A stretch of DNA of 64,000 nucleotides from Deinandra increscens subsp. villosa (lineage: Eukaryota; Streptophyta; Magnoliopsida; Asterales; Asteraceae): positions 186,001 through 250,000 of the forward strand of contig JBCNJP010000014.1 of assembly GCA_039602395.1 (NCBI GenBank), read 5' to 3'. Shown one piece after another: positions 33,301 to 45,917 of this stretch. Below the pieces are notes generated by a model that worked only from the letters and a program-made list of their open reading frames with translations, had not been told where the DNA came from and ran no database searches. The translations under genes and the position numbers were made by a program. Position 1 is the stretch's first letter. Every line of letters starts with the position of its first letter.

Positions 33301-33824
33301 ATTGGACATTTTATGATCAAATAGTCGGGTTGAAGGGCGTGAACAAGAATATAGGTGATGATCTCGAATGGTAAAAATAATAATAATTAAAACATTGACG
33401 GGTTTTAATTAAAAAACGAGTAATGACGTTTAAATAATATTTAAACCTAAAAAGGTTGAAAATAAACGTTAATAGTAAATGTATAGATATAAGAGTTGGA
33501 TGATATTAAACTAAATAGTTTATTATATATTGACATCTAAAAATTTGGATAAAAGATACGTTAAATAATACAAAGTTGACGAGAAAATAAAAGAAAAGTC
33601 GTTTATATTTCTTATTGTTAAAATTCCAACGTTGAAAAATAGAATTTCTCATTTATAAAATTTGATTTCCAATACCGTTGTGGGTTAAGTTAAGTAGGGT
33701 ATCTGAAATATAGAACCTATGGTCACCTAATTTAATTAAAAATTAAGCCTAATGCATAGATAATCGGTAAAAAAAAAAGAAGTCAGAGTTCCGATGTTGA
33801 CCTGGAAATTTATAGGTTGTCACA
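30338..33824 (-). mobile_element. Element C: 3' LTR of a diverged Ty3 family
   Basis: The right end is ATAGGTTGTCACA at 33824 beside a polypurine tract that is now a pure G13 on the minus strand (C13 at 33828-33840). Blocks such as CCTGAGAATTCAT, ACCATGTACCCTGAATAC and GATAATTAATCGGATTCAGT are shared with the A-family LTR, but the rest differs, so C is a related but distinct family. The first part on the plus strand (about 300 bp, up to TGTCACA) is missing at the junction with B. Confidence 0.7.
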
Positions 33825-35163
33825 TCACCCCCCCCCCCCCTCCGTTGAAATAATTACGTCCCGAAATTCAACTGGTGTCGATTGATGCCGAGGCATCGTT
33901 GGACGTTCGTGGGTATTTCTATCTGATCTACTCTTCGCATTTTCTAGGTGAGATTCTAGCCACGTCAAGAATTCCAATCAACCATTATGATGGGAGTGCG
34001 ACTTCATTCAACCCTTGAATCGCACGATTCTTGATGTTACGGGTTTTCCAACGAAGTGGAGTTGATAAGGCATCAACTGTAGCCCGTTGACTAGTTGAGA
34101 ATTATTCATACAGATGTGGGACTCTGAATTGGATTCTGGACTAAGCATGATTACTCACACAATAGGTTCTACTAGGATTCGCATGCATTACAGATCACAA
34201 TTATGTGTGCACCCACAATTGTAATTCGCTTTGTATGGTCATTCTAGGTTTAGCCTATTCTGAGTTTTCAGCTCTCGTCAGAACACGGAATATGTCGGGG
34301 GACACTATTAAGTTCAAGAAGTAGTCAAGACCGATATGCTCTCAGTCAGATTATTCTTGTAATCTCGAAACTTTCAACGTGTCTAGGACTTACCATTCCT
34401 CGCTTTCTTGGTCTAATTGTGCATTTCTAAGGCGAAACCTATTATAAGGTTTTGAACCTCCTTATAGGTTCCAACGGCTCGAGTCTGACATCAATATAGC
34501 TCTTCTGAGGACCGCATTCATTTGTAAATCCGTTGTTGATCTGGAATATCCTTTCCATTGTTTCAGGGGTGCATTCTGGACCAGTAGGTTGGTTATCTCA
34601 AATGTTGGTATGACGATTGGGTGAGTGTCACTATCTTCCAAGTAGTCCCTCAAAATGTGCGTCTTTGATACTTGTGGGGTGACTGTCATTGAAGAAGAAA
34701 TCAGCAAGTGGCAAATTATTACCCTAATCATTGTAGAAGTCAGTTTCATAACGTAATCATAGTGTCTGTACCATTTGTTCACTTTGGCCATTTGTCTGGG
34801 GATGGCGGGCAGTACTCGTGTCCAATTTGAGTGCCTCAGGCTTTGGTAAGGATTGCTAGAACCGTAGTGTAATACGACTATCTCCATCGGAGATGGTTGA
34901 AGTGGGTAGTCCGTGACGGTAGACGACCTCTCCTAGGTAGATTTCTAGTAAGTTGTTCTATCGGGTCAGTCTTTCCGATTGGTAGGAAATACGTAGATTT
35001 CATCAGTTGATCAACCATTATCCAAATAGCATCACAACTGGTATAGGTCTTTGGTAACTTCTTGCTAATATATGTAGCGGTCTGTTCCCATTTCCATTGG
35101 GGTATCTCAGGATGTACAAGTAGGCCGGACGGTGTTTGATATTCGGCTCTAACTTCAGGACAT
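33825..35163 (-). pseudogene. Element C: decayed integrase region
   Basis: On the minus strand the part near 35163-34900 reads as the segment linking the zinc finger to the integrase core: SGLLVHPEIPQWKWEQ, then DAIWIMVDQLMKSTYFLPI. Further on, 34800-34460 has scraps around WTRVLPAIPRQMAK in shifting frames. No RT, gag or protease is left. The sequence between 33841 and 34460 is unreadable as protein. Confidence 0.7.
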
Positions 35164-35181
35164 GTCAAACACTCTCCCCCA

Positions 35182-37469
35182 AAGAAAAAATTAGTTAAAG
35201 GAAAAAGGGGCCGTGAAAAACTCACTTGATCCAGAAACAGGAAATCGGTAGCACGATCAACGAAAGTGTAGTTATAAATAATTATAAGACATATAGTAAG
35301 TAATTGGATTGACAATTAATGTCACTCCAATTAGGTAGGTCAAGTCTTGACGTCATGGTAGCCTTAGAGTTAAATGATTTGGATAGTCAAAGTGAAAGTG
35401 TCCGGTTATATGTTTATATGGAAATAATGTAAAATATATATATTAAAAATAAAACTAAAATATACAAAAATTCCCAAATAATATTTTAAGATGGTAAATA
35501 TTTATAGAAATAAATATTAAGTCAAAATGAGGGTTTTCATATGAGAAAATGATTATTTTGACTAAATAGTTGAAAACCGTCTGATTTCGCAGTCACCGCC
35601 GATTACACGATATTTATCCGTTTAAGTTAGAAATCAATCAAGTATAATAAAATATGATTATGTTCTGTCCAAAATAGGTAGATAATTATTTCAAGTGTCG
35701 GTTTTTATTAGTTTGCCGGTTTTGTGGATTTTGTGTCGGTTTTGCCGTTTTGGTCCCGTTTGCCCGTTTAATGACACCGTTAGGTTCCTAAATTCACCAT
35801 ATGTATTTAGTACCCGGTTGGTGTCACCGATTTGTGTCCTATAATTCATTAGACTAATTTTAGTTTTATTACAAAGATGACGTTTTCGGGCCCGTCGGGT
35901 GTCGGTTTTAGTCCCGGTTTGTGTCCAAATTCAAGTAATTTGTTAAGGGATATTTTGGCCATGTTTTAAAATCATCTTAACCATCACAACCTACTGTTTA
36001 AAAAGCCTAAACTTTCTGGTCCAAACGGATCCTTAGCTAAAAGTGTCTTCTAGGGTTTTTAAAGTGTACTTTTGGGTAGTAAAAGTTCCCTATGGTGAGT
36101 TTAAGCACAAGTAGTCTTTCTAACGTCCAAGATAGCATATTTTGACTAATTAGTAGTTCAAAATCGTGTAATAGGCATCAACGGGTCCAAAATTACAAGA
36201 TCAACATACAACACACAATATATACAAAGTTGGTGACTAAAAATGCAACCTAAACAAATACTTGTGTAAAAGTCCTACAAATCAAGGTTTGTACATAATA
36301 TTCTAAGGAAATGTCTATCATGAGTTTGTAGTGGCAAGATTCATGGTGAAACATAAAGATAATCACAAACTAGTAGACTTTTATGGTTCAAAATCATGTT
36401 TAGACAACAATGTAGGTCAAGACTTGTAAATGGAGTGATCTTCTCATGAAATGGAACAAGATATAAACACTAGAACAAGACTTTACTAGGAAAAGTGGAG
36501 ATGTGAACTCACTAGGAGGAGATGTGGGCCAAAAATGGTGATGATGATGGTTGTTCTTGCTTCCTCTTGCTTCCTAACACCATGGAACATCAAGAGAATG
36601 AGTGATTACTCAAGAGTTTTAGAGAGAGGGTAGAGAGACAGAGAGACTTACGGATTTGAGAGGAGGAAGAGAGATGAGAGAGTTTTCTCCAAGTGTTTAT
36701 GTTGAAAATGGGGGCTAGGGTTTTGTTAAAGTGTTAAAGTATGGAGTGTAAGTGAGAAATGGGGTGTTTGGTTGTGTTGTGTGTGTGTGTTTCGGTTTGT
36801 ATATGAACCGAGAGAGAGTGAGACGGGTTAGAGAGGAAGAAAGAGAGATTTGGGGGTGTTTGGGAGCGTCATGTGGTAAAATATCTAGTGAATGGTGAGG
36901 TTTAATTAAAAGTTAAGTGTGTGTGTGCATGTGTTCGGGCCGAGAAGAAGAAAAAGAGGGGACGGGTTTGAGCCCTTGGTTAGCCGGCTCCCAACACACA
37001 CACAAGGGGTTCAAGGGACATGTAATCTTGTAGTATATGTGGTTGTTTGTATAGTTAAATGGCTGCACAAAGAATTGTTGTGTTGTGGAGACAAGTTTCA
37101 CTTACAATGTGTAGGTTGTAAGGATGATGTTGGAGGTTATTTGAATGGTATAAAGGAGGTCAACACAAGTATAAGCAAGTAACTAGATCTTTTAAGTGGG
37201 GATTGGTGATGGTTGTGGTTCGGTTGGGAACCGACGAGCACAAGGGTCACGGGTTCGATCCCGTGGCCGGTCGGGTCGAGGAAAAACGAGAGGGGGAGGG
37301 GAAAAGGGAAAAGGTGACGGGTCGGTTGAATCACGAAGGAAAGAAAGAAAATAGATTGGATCGGGCTTGAATATTTCTATAAAACATTTATTCACGACGA
37401 CATAAAATAATAAAAACAATGACTCGGTTTGGAATTAAAATACTCGAGTGTTAATAACTTGAAAAATAC
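35182..37469 (-). mobile_element. Element D: partial A-family LTR
   Basis: Matches the A-family LTR from AGTTAAAGGAAAAAGGGG through the B-box-like hairpin (37248-37265) to TTAATAACTTGAAAAATAC, where it stops at about 37469. It corresponds to about 11175-13425 of the 3' LTR of A, with small indels, for example an extra segment around 35815-35935 and a 40-bp deletion near 37070. Both LTR ends are missing. Confidence 0.75.
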
Positions 37470-38250
37470 AAACAGTCAGCTTCGGTTGTGAGACACATTA
37501 TCACCATCGTTCGTATTAGACGTGGTGGAAGGCAGGACAGACACAAACAATCAGCTTCGGTTGTGAGACACACAATGATAGTTTTACATGGCCTTGCTAG
37601 ATATATATATAACATTATTGATATTGTTCAAAAATTTGTTCTTACATTATGGTTACGTTCTGAAATCACCTACCTTTGCGCTGACACACTTTAGCATGTT
37701 TGTCACAGGTTTCTAGGTACGGAGCACGATTAGGCGGCATCCATTTCACTAGGTCTATAAACGGGTTTTATCATTAATGGTTTTCTTTCTTTGTGGTTTT
37801 GGGCGCGTGTTTTGCGCATAAACTTTTACGAAACTTTACTTTACGCTTTCGCTTTTAGTTAAACTGTTTTGGCACTCAAACGAAAGAGTGACTTACATAT
37901 TTTCAAAACGTCATTAATTTGTCGTTCGTATGGCTCATGTGACAAACCGTAAATAAATTTCCATGTCAGCCTTTAAACTTTGACTGTGCTTTAATTGTGT
38001 ATCTGTGCATTAGATTCAATTTTTAGTTAATTTAGGCGACCATTCGTGCAATACTTGCTACCTTACTTAACTTAACCCACGACAGTATTGGAAATCGAAC
38101 ATTATAAACAAAAAAAAATTATGTTTATAACTGGAATTTAACAATAAGAAATATAAATGACTTTTATATTTCTCACCAATTTCATATTATTTATTTAGCA
38201 CGTATTATTCATCAACTATTCTAGACGTTAACATCTATTAAATTATTTAG
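36868..38250. repeat. Large direct duplication, copy 1
   Basis: Nearly the same sequence as 40876-42086: part of an A-family LTR, a spacer with two copies of CAGCTTCGGTTGTGAGACAC (37478 and 37551), and the start of a plus-strand C-type LTR (TGTGACAAACC at 37938). Compared with copy 2 it has about 230 bp more (37799-38028) and lacks the segment TGAGAGGGAAAAGG... found at 41081-41130. Confidence 0.8.
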
Positions 38251-38382
38251 ACGGAATTGGTGATTTCCGTCTGGTTCGCATTCGTGGGATTGAGTGAGGG
38301 TCAGTTTGGAGAATTCGAATTCAGAGGGTCAGAAACTGTAGTTTCAAAAGTGAACAATGGTCATTCTCGTGTTTTTCCCAAA

Positions 38383-38407
38383 AAACTAGCCGTTGTACGG
38401 CTAGTTT
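38383..38407 (+). promoter_or_regulatory. Stem-loop upstream of the Harbinger transposase promoter
   Basis: AAACTAGCCGT and its complement ACGGCTAGTTT form a perfect 11-bp stem with loop TGT. It lies about 30 bp before a (TA)n TATA region (38437-38455) and about 130 bp before the ATG. A near-equivalent hairpin is at 56750-56772. Confidence 0.55.
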
Positions 38408-38531
38408 GAATCCTTGTGTTCTTTCTTGAGCCATTCATATATATATATATATATATACACACACAGCATTCTTTCAATATTTTACACTCAACACTCTCCA
38501 TCTACATATATACTCTTCCATTTTTTTTTGA

Positions 38532-40012
38532 ATGAGCTCTCCACAATCAAGTTCTTCTTCTATTGTCTGCGATTTCGACGATGAGATAGAAGACAGAGTT
38601 CGTTTCGTACGTAGATGACAAATGCAGAACCACCTCCATTCCTCGTCCCTAAGTTATACGTAGAACGCCTAGTCCAGGAAAACTGCGATCGTGCAGGCTG
38701 GCAAATAGGAGCGTTGACTGATCGATCATGATTTCTCCGCGGCAGTTATCTCTTCATATCCGAAGTGTTGCGACGTCATCTTCAATCGTTTCCGGATGAG
38801 TAAACGAATGTTCTTACGTATTGTAAACGATCTTGAACGAGAGTTTCCGTATTTTCAACAACGTTGTGACGCACGCGGAAAGCTTGGATTTACAGCTATT
38901 CAGAGGTGACCTCCGCATTACGTGTCTTGGCGTACGGGACAACGACCGACATCAACGACGAATATTTAAAAATGGCGGAAAGCACGACACGAGATACGTT
39001 GGAACACTTTGCAAAAGGTATTTTTTTAAATTGTTATTGTTTTTTTTTTAATTGTTGTAGTTTTATTTTAAATGTTAAATATAATTATTCTTTAAAATTG
39101 TTCTACCATTTTTTAATTTTTACATCATATATTATTTTTAAATTGTGCTAGGAATGCGTATATTGTACGGTCCACGTTATTTAAGAAAACCGACGTGGAA
39201 TGATCTACAATTGTTGTATGACCGACATGATAAGAAGTATGGTCTATCGGGGAATGATCGGAAGTATCGACTGCAAGCATTGGCAATGGGATAATTGTCC
39301 TACGGCATGGAAAGGTCAATACACACGAGGAGATCAAAAGGGTCCGACTGTTATTCTTCAAGCCGTGGCATCGTGCGATCAATGGATTTGGCACGCACAT
39401 TTTGGGGTAGCCGGTTCGAACAATGACATCAATGTCTTGCAAGGGTCCGAAATCATCGAGGATTACGTATCGGGTAAAGGTGCCAAAGCTTCTTTTTATG
39501 CAAACGGTAACTATTATCCACATGGTTATCTATTGGGTGATGGTATATACCCAGAATATTCTTTCATGGTGAAGACCTACAAGGATCCTATTGATGAGAA
39601 AAGAAAGCGCTTCAAAAAGGTTCAAGAAGCGGCAAGAAAGGGTATCGAGTGTATGTTCGGCACATTGGTAACGAAATAGCACTTCATTAAAAATCTTTGC
39701 CGACTTTGGACGCTTGATAAAATGAAAGATTGCATGCGTAGCATCATCATCATGCACAACATGGTGAAGGAGGACAGAGGCATGGCGATCTGTTCCTACT
39801 ACGATCCCGAACACCGAGTTGTTGTGCCCGAAGCATCCATGGAAGAACGCATTCAAAATTCGGCGGAGATGCGGTCTAGAGAACAACATAACGCACTAAT
39901 GGCGGACTTGGTGGAGCATACTTGGTCAAATCGTCATGAATATGCGGATGTCGGTGAAAATAACAATGATGATGATGATGATGATGATGGTGTTTTCTCT
40001 GATGATGATGAC

Positions 40013-40043
<31 letters not shown>

Positions 40044-40141
40044 GTGATGACGATGAAGACGCCGGCCATGGTTCCAACAACGACGAGCATGGGGATGACG
40101 ACGAGGATGAGGCGTATGATGATGTTCAAGACGATGATTAG
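38532..40141 (+). pseudogene. PIF/Harbinger DDE transposase (ALP1-like), degenerate
   Basis: Exon 1 (38532-39017) starts MSSPQSSSSSIVCDFDDEIE, then has several stops and frame changes before SALRVLAYGTTTDINDEYLK. A GT-AG intron at 39018-39151 joins AK|G to MRILYGPRYLRKPTWN. After one frameshift near 39253 come the catalytic blocks: GSIDCKHWQW (first Asp), FGVAGSNNDINVL (second Asp), YLLGDGIYPEYSFMV, and GIECMFG (Glu). TAG interrupts at 39677. The product would end in an Asp-rich tail coded by a (GAT)n tract at 39967-40054. All three DDE residues remain, yet the gene cannot make a full protein. The element's right end (about 40310-40348) runs into the gap. Confidence 0.88.
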
Positions 40142-40348
40142 TTTTTTTTTTTTAGTTGTCATGTTTTTTTTTTAAGAATGTTGTAAGTTTGTTTTTTTTT
40201 TTTTAAAAAAATCTTCTAGTTTTATGTCTTGTTTTTTTTTTATTTTAGTTTTTAATATGTTTAATACTAAATTATATAAAAAATGATTAAATAAATAATT
40301 AGGTAATGATTGGTAGGGGGTTACGACACGGTAGCCCCACTACACCAC

Positions 40349-40848
40349 NNNNNNNNNNNNNNNNNNNNNNNNNNNNNNNNNNNNNNNNNNNNNNNNNNNN
40401 NNNNNNNNNNNNNNNNNNNNNNNNNNNNNNNNNNNNNNNNNNNNNNNNNNNNNNNNNNNNNNNNNNNNNNNNNNNNNNNNNNNNNNNNNNNNNNNNNNNN
40501 NNNNNNNNNNNNNNNNNNNNNNNNNNNNNNNNNNNNNNNNNNNNNNNNNNNNNNNNNNNNNNNNNNNNNNNNNNNNNNNNNNNNNNNNNNNNNNNNNNNN
40601 NNNNNNNNNNNNNNNNNNNNNNNNNNNNNNNNNNNNNNNNNNNNNNNNNNNNNNNNNNNNNNNNNNNNNNNNNNNNNNNNNNNNNNNNNNNNNNNNNNNN
40701 NNNNNNNNNNNNNNNNNNNNNNNNNNNNNNNNNNNNNNNNNNNNNNNNNNNNNNNNNNNNNNNNNNNNNNNNNNNNNNNNNNNNNNNNNNNNNNNNNNNN
40801 NNNNNNNNNNNNNNNNNNNNNNNNNNNNNNNNNNNNNNNNNNNNNNNN
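40349..40848. other. Assembly gap of exactly 500 N
   Basis: The round number is a placeholder for unknown length. The sequence right of it repeats the block that lies left of the Harbinger element. Confidence 0.98.
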
Positions 40849-40875
40849 TGTTTGGTTATTTTTCTGACCTACAGA

Positions 40876-42086
40876 GTCATGTCGTAAAATATCTAGTGAA
40901 TGGTGAGGTTTAATAAAAAGTTAAGTGTGTGTGTGTGCATGTGTTCGGGCCGAGAAGAAGAAAAAGAGGGGACGGGTTTGAGCCCTTGGTTAGCCGGCTC
41001 TCAACACACACACAAGGGGTTCAAGGGACATGTAATCTTGTAGTATATGTGGCTGTTTGTATAGTTAAATGGCTGCACAAATGAGAGGGAAAAGGTAAGT
41101 GAGGGTGGAGGGAAATGAAGGTCCAATGGGCAAAAGAATTGTTGTGTTGTGGAGACAAGTTTCACCTACAATGTGTAGGTTGTAAGGATGATGTTGGAGG
41201 TTATTTGAATGGTATAAAGGAGGTCAACACAAGTACAAGCAAGTAACTAGATCTTTTAAGTGGGGATTGGTGGTGGTTGTGGTTCGGTTGGGAACCGACG
41301 AGCACAAGGGTCACGGGTTCGATCCCGTGGCCGGTGGGGTCGAGGAAAAACGAGAGGGAGAGGGGAAAAGGGAAAAGGTGATGGGTCGGTTGAATCACGA
41401 AGGAAAGAAAGAAAATAGATTGGATCGGGCTTGAATATTTCTATAAAACATTTATTCACGACGACATAAAATAATAAAAACAATGACTCGGTTTGGAATT
41501 AAAATACACGAGGGTTAATAACTTGAAAAATACAAACAGTCAGCTTCGGTTGTGAGACACATTATCACCATCGTTCGTATTAGACGTGGTGGAAGGCAGG
41601 ACAGACACAAACAGTCAGCTTCGGTTGTGAGACACATAATGATAGTTTTACATGGCCTTGCTAGCTATATATATAACATTTTTGATATTGTTCAAAAATT
41701 TGTTCTTACATTATGGTTACGTTCTGAAATCACCAGCCTTTGCGCTGACACACTTTAGCATGTCTGTCACAGGTTTCTAGGTATGGAGCACGATTAGGCG
41801 GCATCCATTTCATTGGGTCTATAAACGGGTTTTAAATCATTAATGTTTTTCTTTCTTTGTGGTTAATTTAGGCGACCATTCGTGCAATACTTGCTACCTT
41901 ACTTAACTTAACCCACGACAGTATTGGAAATCGAACATTATAAACAAGAAAATTTTATGTTTATAACTGGAATTTAACAATAAGAAATATAAATGACTTT
42001 TATATTTCTCGCAAATTTCAAATTATTTATTTAGCACGTATTATTCGTCAACTATTCTAGACGTTAACATTTATTAAATTATTTAG
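40876..42086. repeat. Large direct duplication, copy 2
   Basis: Counterpart of 36868-38250, including the B-box-like hairpin (41312-41329), the paired CAGCTTCGGTTGTGAGACAC repeats and the plus-strand C-type LTR start region. A deletion removes about 230 bp between GTGGTT and AATTTAGG, with GTT microhomology at its ends. After 42086 the LTR continues where copy 1 turns into the Harbinger element. Confidence 0.8.
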
Positions 42087-42145
42087 TTTAATGTCATTTA
42101 TCTTTTACGTCTAACTTCTAACACTTATGTTGATTTTTAATCAAT

Positions 42146-42353
42146 AGCGAAACTTGAAATAAAACCCCGGCGGGGCGAGGCTTATGAATTCTACCGAGGG
42201 GGTGATACTCAATACATATATAAAAAATTCGAGGGGACGATACTCAATACATATAAACTTTTTTACATAAGTATCGCGAAAATAGATACCCTGAACGAAA
42301 AAACCGCGGGGCCGGTCCCCCCCCCCCCCCTCGGGTATACTCTATCCTTCGCT
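42146..42353. repeat. Small insertion with AGCGAA ends and a C14 run
   Basis: Starts AGCGAAACTTGAAATAAAAC and ends ATCCTTCGCT, giving short inverted termini. It holds two direct copies of GATACTCAATACATATA (42204 and 42239) and a C14 tract at 42317-42330. The C-type LTR sequence seems to continue on both sides, so it is probably an inserted repeat; no target duplication is visible. Confidence 0.4.
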
Positions 42354-45075
42354 CATGTTTTTAATTGTTACATTTAGTATTATTTAAACTCCATTACTTG
42401 TGTTTGAAATAAACTCGTCAATGTTTTAGAGAATTATTTCATAGCCAAACGAGATCATGGCTTGCAACCCATTCTTTCAAACCCGTTTGACAATTGATCC
42501 GACTCTTTTGACCCACTACCCGTGCATGACCCAACGTGGATCACCCATGAAACCCGTCACCTTGTATGGTGACCCGTCGGACCCGAACCCCTTTTCTCCG
42601 CCCTTTTGTTGGGCCCTAACCGAATCCACCCAAGTCGACCACCTATATTCCAGCTAAATTCAAGGTTACACACTTCCATCACATCCTAAGTACCATACAC
42701 TAGCATGCTTATGATACAAGATCATCATTAGGAAACCATCTTGTCTCCAAGTATATAGATTAATACCCAATGGGTATTGTGTTCCTAAACCCCACCCATA
42801 TTCAAATCTCCCACCTCTATTACTTGGCTGCTACCTCCCTTAACCCCAAACGGCCGGTTGGCACACTTAGCCAAGACCCGACACCCCTTTCTTTCCTCTC
42901 TCGGTTCTAGCCTCACCCAACCTCTCTCTTTGTCTTGGTTGCACCAAAACCCGAACCACCTTCCCTCTCGGTTTATATGATGAGTTGATGACCCGAACCC
43001 AAGACCTTGAACTCCTTAAAGGAGGACCCGAACACTTAAACACCAACTCTTTGTAACACTTAGCCACTTAAACATATCACCACTCTAGACCCTTTATTGT
43101 CCTCTCCATAGTGTACGGTTTAAAGAACCAACCCGACCACCCCATAAAACCGGCTCAACCCATGAGCCCATCAAACCCTAGTCACTTACCATTTTAGCCT
43201 CCATATAATATAACACTTAAACACTTCATGTTCATTTCATGCCATGAAAACCCTAGCCACCACTACTCTCTCTCACTAGAAAATGTCTCCTACTCCCCCC
43301 ACCCACCCCCCCCCCCCACCCCCCTCTCTCTCTAAGATTTCCCACAAAATCCTCCATTTCTTGAAAATCTTTGCTAGAGGAACAGCATACAAGCATCTAG
43401 AAACAAGAACCTTTCATCATTTTATCATTTTCAAACCTTGGAAGCAACCATTGTGCGGAATCCTTTATGTTCTTTCATTTATTTGTTCATAATCGTGATC
43501 TTGTTCATATTTTGTACACATGAACACATCTATGTCACAACACTTGCAAGTCTTGATGATCTTTGGTTAAAACTTGTGTTTTTTGCTCAAAATACTAAAC
43601 TTTGTCTGCATCTAACTTGTAAATCTTTGAATATTTCAGATTTATAAACTTATGTAAGTGTTTTCTATGCTTAAAAAACTAGATCTTGATTTCTTAAAGT
43701 ATTTCGTGTAGTACGTTATTATCTAGCATATTTTATCATAAGAAATACTTTTTTGTTAAAAAAGTTGAAATAACTTGAAGTATCTTTTTCACGATACTTT
43801 GATCTTGTGTAAACCCAAAGAAAACTACGTGTTACGGTGAAAAATCTATTACTTGGACTATGACATGTTTTGAGACCACGAAAACTTACTTAAAAAAATT
43901 ACCAACAAGTTTTGTAAAAACACTTTTGATGGATGAACACCTAGATCTTGAAAACAAGTCCCGAAAACCCTAATTTAAAACCCTAATGTTTTCGTGAACT
44001 TAGATCTAGAGAAAACTGATTTAGAACAGAAATATTAACATATTCTTATGATGGAAATCAACCATAAGGACCAAAAATGAAAAAAAAAATTGTTTTTAGG
44101 AAAAAACCGGGACTGAAACGGTAACTTTTAAAACGTGAAAACCCAAATTTTGACAAGTTAGGCTCTCACCGGAAAAACTAGAAATTTTGGAATTTAAACA
44201 CTTTATATGTCATAATAAATATTTACCAAGTGTTGTGGAAACTCAAAATGTCATCAAACGAGTCATAGAGACGAAACCAACAAAACCGACACATTTACCG
44301 ACAAAACCGTCTTTTGTAAACTTAAAGTGTAACAATTTATATTTTGGGCTAACTTGACATAAGAAATATGATTATTTTTATGAGACTTTACTATTTTCTG
44401 AAATATTAGAAAATACCGCGCATTTGACACGCCAAAGAAAAACGTATATTTTGGACGTCGACTTTCAATAATTATATTTTCTAAGCTGTCAAAAACTACA
44501 ATAATATATAACGACCTTAAATATTACTTTTCATATTCACATCAAACAATAAAATATAACGATATATTTTATCATTATGATACCAGTCGTGTTACTTTAC
44601 GTACGTGAAACAAGAACTAGATATTTATTTGGACGATAAATATATTTCCAACACTCGTACTTATTTATTTGTACAATAAATAATTTCCTCCCAAACCTTT
44701 ATATATTTATTTGAACAATAAATATACTTCCGAACAAATAATTTTCAACAATACTAACGAGTGACCAAAGTCAAGACTTGACAAAGTTCGTTGGATGACA
44801 TAGACATTGTCCCGACGATTGAACCTGAAGTTGTCTTACTAAAATTTTAGGACACTGCTAGGTCTACCATCAGCGTTTTGTCATATCAAGTTCAATTTGC
44901 CCAGGTGAGCCTAACGACCGCTCTTTTAAACTGTTTTAAATGCTTTTGAGGGAGAATACATTGCAATCCTTTTATCATTAAACATTTTTCATGTTTTGGG
45001 CATCGAGGATACCTGTAAGACGTATTGATTACATATTATTTTCCTTGTCCCAACATATATATATATATATATATA

Positions 45076-45842
45076 GGGTAAGGATCATGTGAAAACAACT
45101 TTTATTGCGAAAACACGAAAACAAATATTAAAACCTTTATAACTTTTTCATAAGTTAATATTTTTTAGAAAATTTTGCACCAAAATCCTTAAAATTATAT
45201 TAACTTTATTTCTGGAAAAAAATTTTAAAAAAATCAAAAATTTTTTAAAAATTATTATTGCACAGGTGCAATAATTTTTTTATTATTATTATTGCACATA
45301 TGCAATAATATTAAAACCTTTATAACTTTTTCATATGTTAAAATTTTTTATAAAAAATTGCACTATAAATCTTATAATTCTTTTATCTTTAATTCTGGAG
45401 AAAATTAAAAAAAAAAATCTACGTTTTTAAAAAAAAAATTATTATTGCACATGTGCAATAAAAAATTATTATTGCACATGTGCAATAATATTAAAACCTC
45501 TATAATTTTTTCATACGTTAATATTTTTGATAAAAAATTATACCATAGATCTTATAATTCTGTTATCTTTAATTGTTGAAAAAATTTAAAAAAAATTAAT
45601 GTTTTTTTGTTAATTGCACATGTGTAATATAATTAATACGTATTATTGCACATGTGCAATAATAAAAAAAATCACGAAATTTTATATGTTTAATTTTTTT
45701 TTCCCAGAATTAAAGGTGACATAATTTTAAGACTTTTGGTGCAAATTTTTTAAAAAATTATTAACGTATGAGGAAGTTATAGAGGTTTTAATATTTGTTT
45801 TCGTGTTTTCGCAATAACATCTTGTTTTTATTTGATCATTCC

Positions 45843-45844
<2 letters not shown>
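45076..45844. mobile_element. MITE 1 in (TA)n: GGGTAAGGATC family with CACATGTG palindromes
   Basis: Left end GGGTAAGGATCATGTGAAAA and the complement of the right end GGGGAATGATC form TIRs of about 60 bp that include TTGCGAAAACACGAAAAC. TA tracts border it (45054-45075; 45845-45914). The inside holds six palindromes of the type ATTATTGCACATGTGCAATA at 45254, 45288, 45441, 45468, 45613 (imperfect) and 45642. It has no coding capacity. Confidence 0.8.

Positions 45845-45917
<73 letters not shown>

Noticed and set aside
39926..40175. Ile- and Met-rich frames
   Set aside because: Other-frame readings of the (GAT)n tract in the transposase tail.
42457..42657. Pro/Thr-rich 66-residue frame
   Set aside because: Inside the plus-strand C-type LTR; the matching LTR of element C is not coding there.
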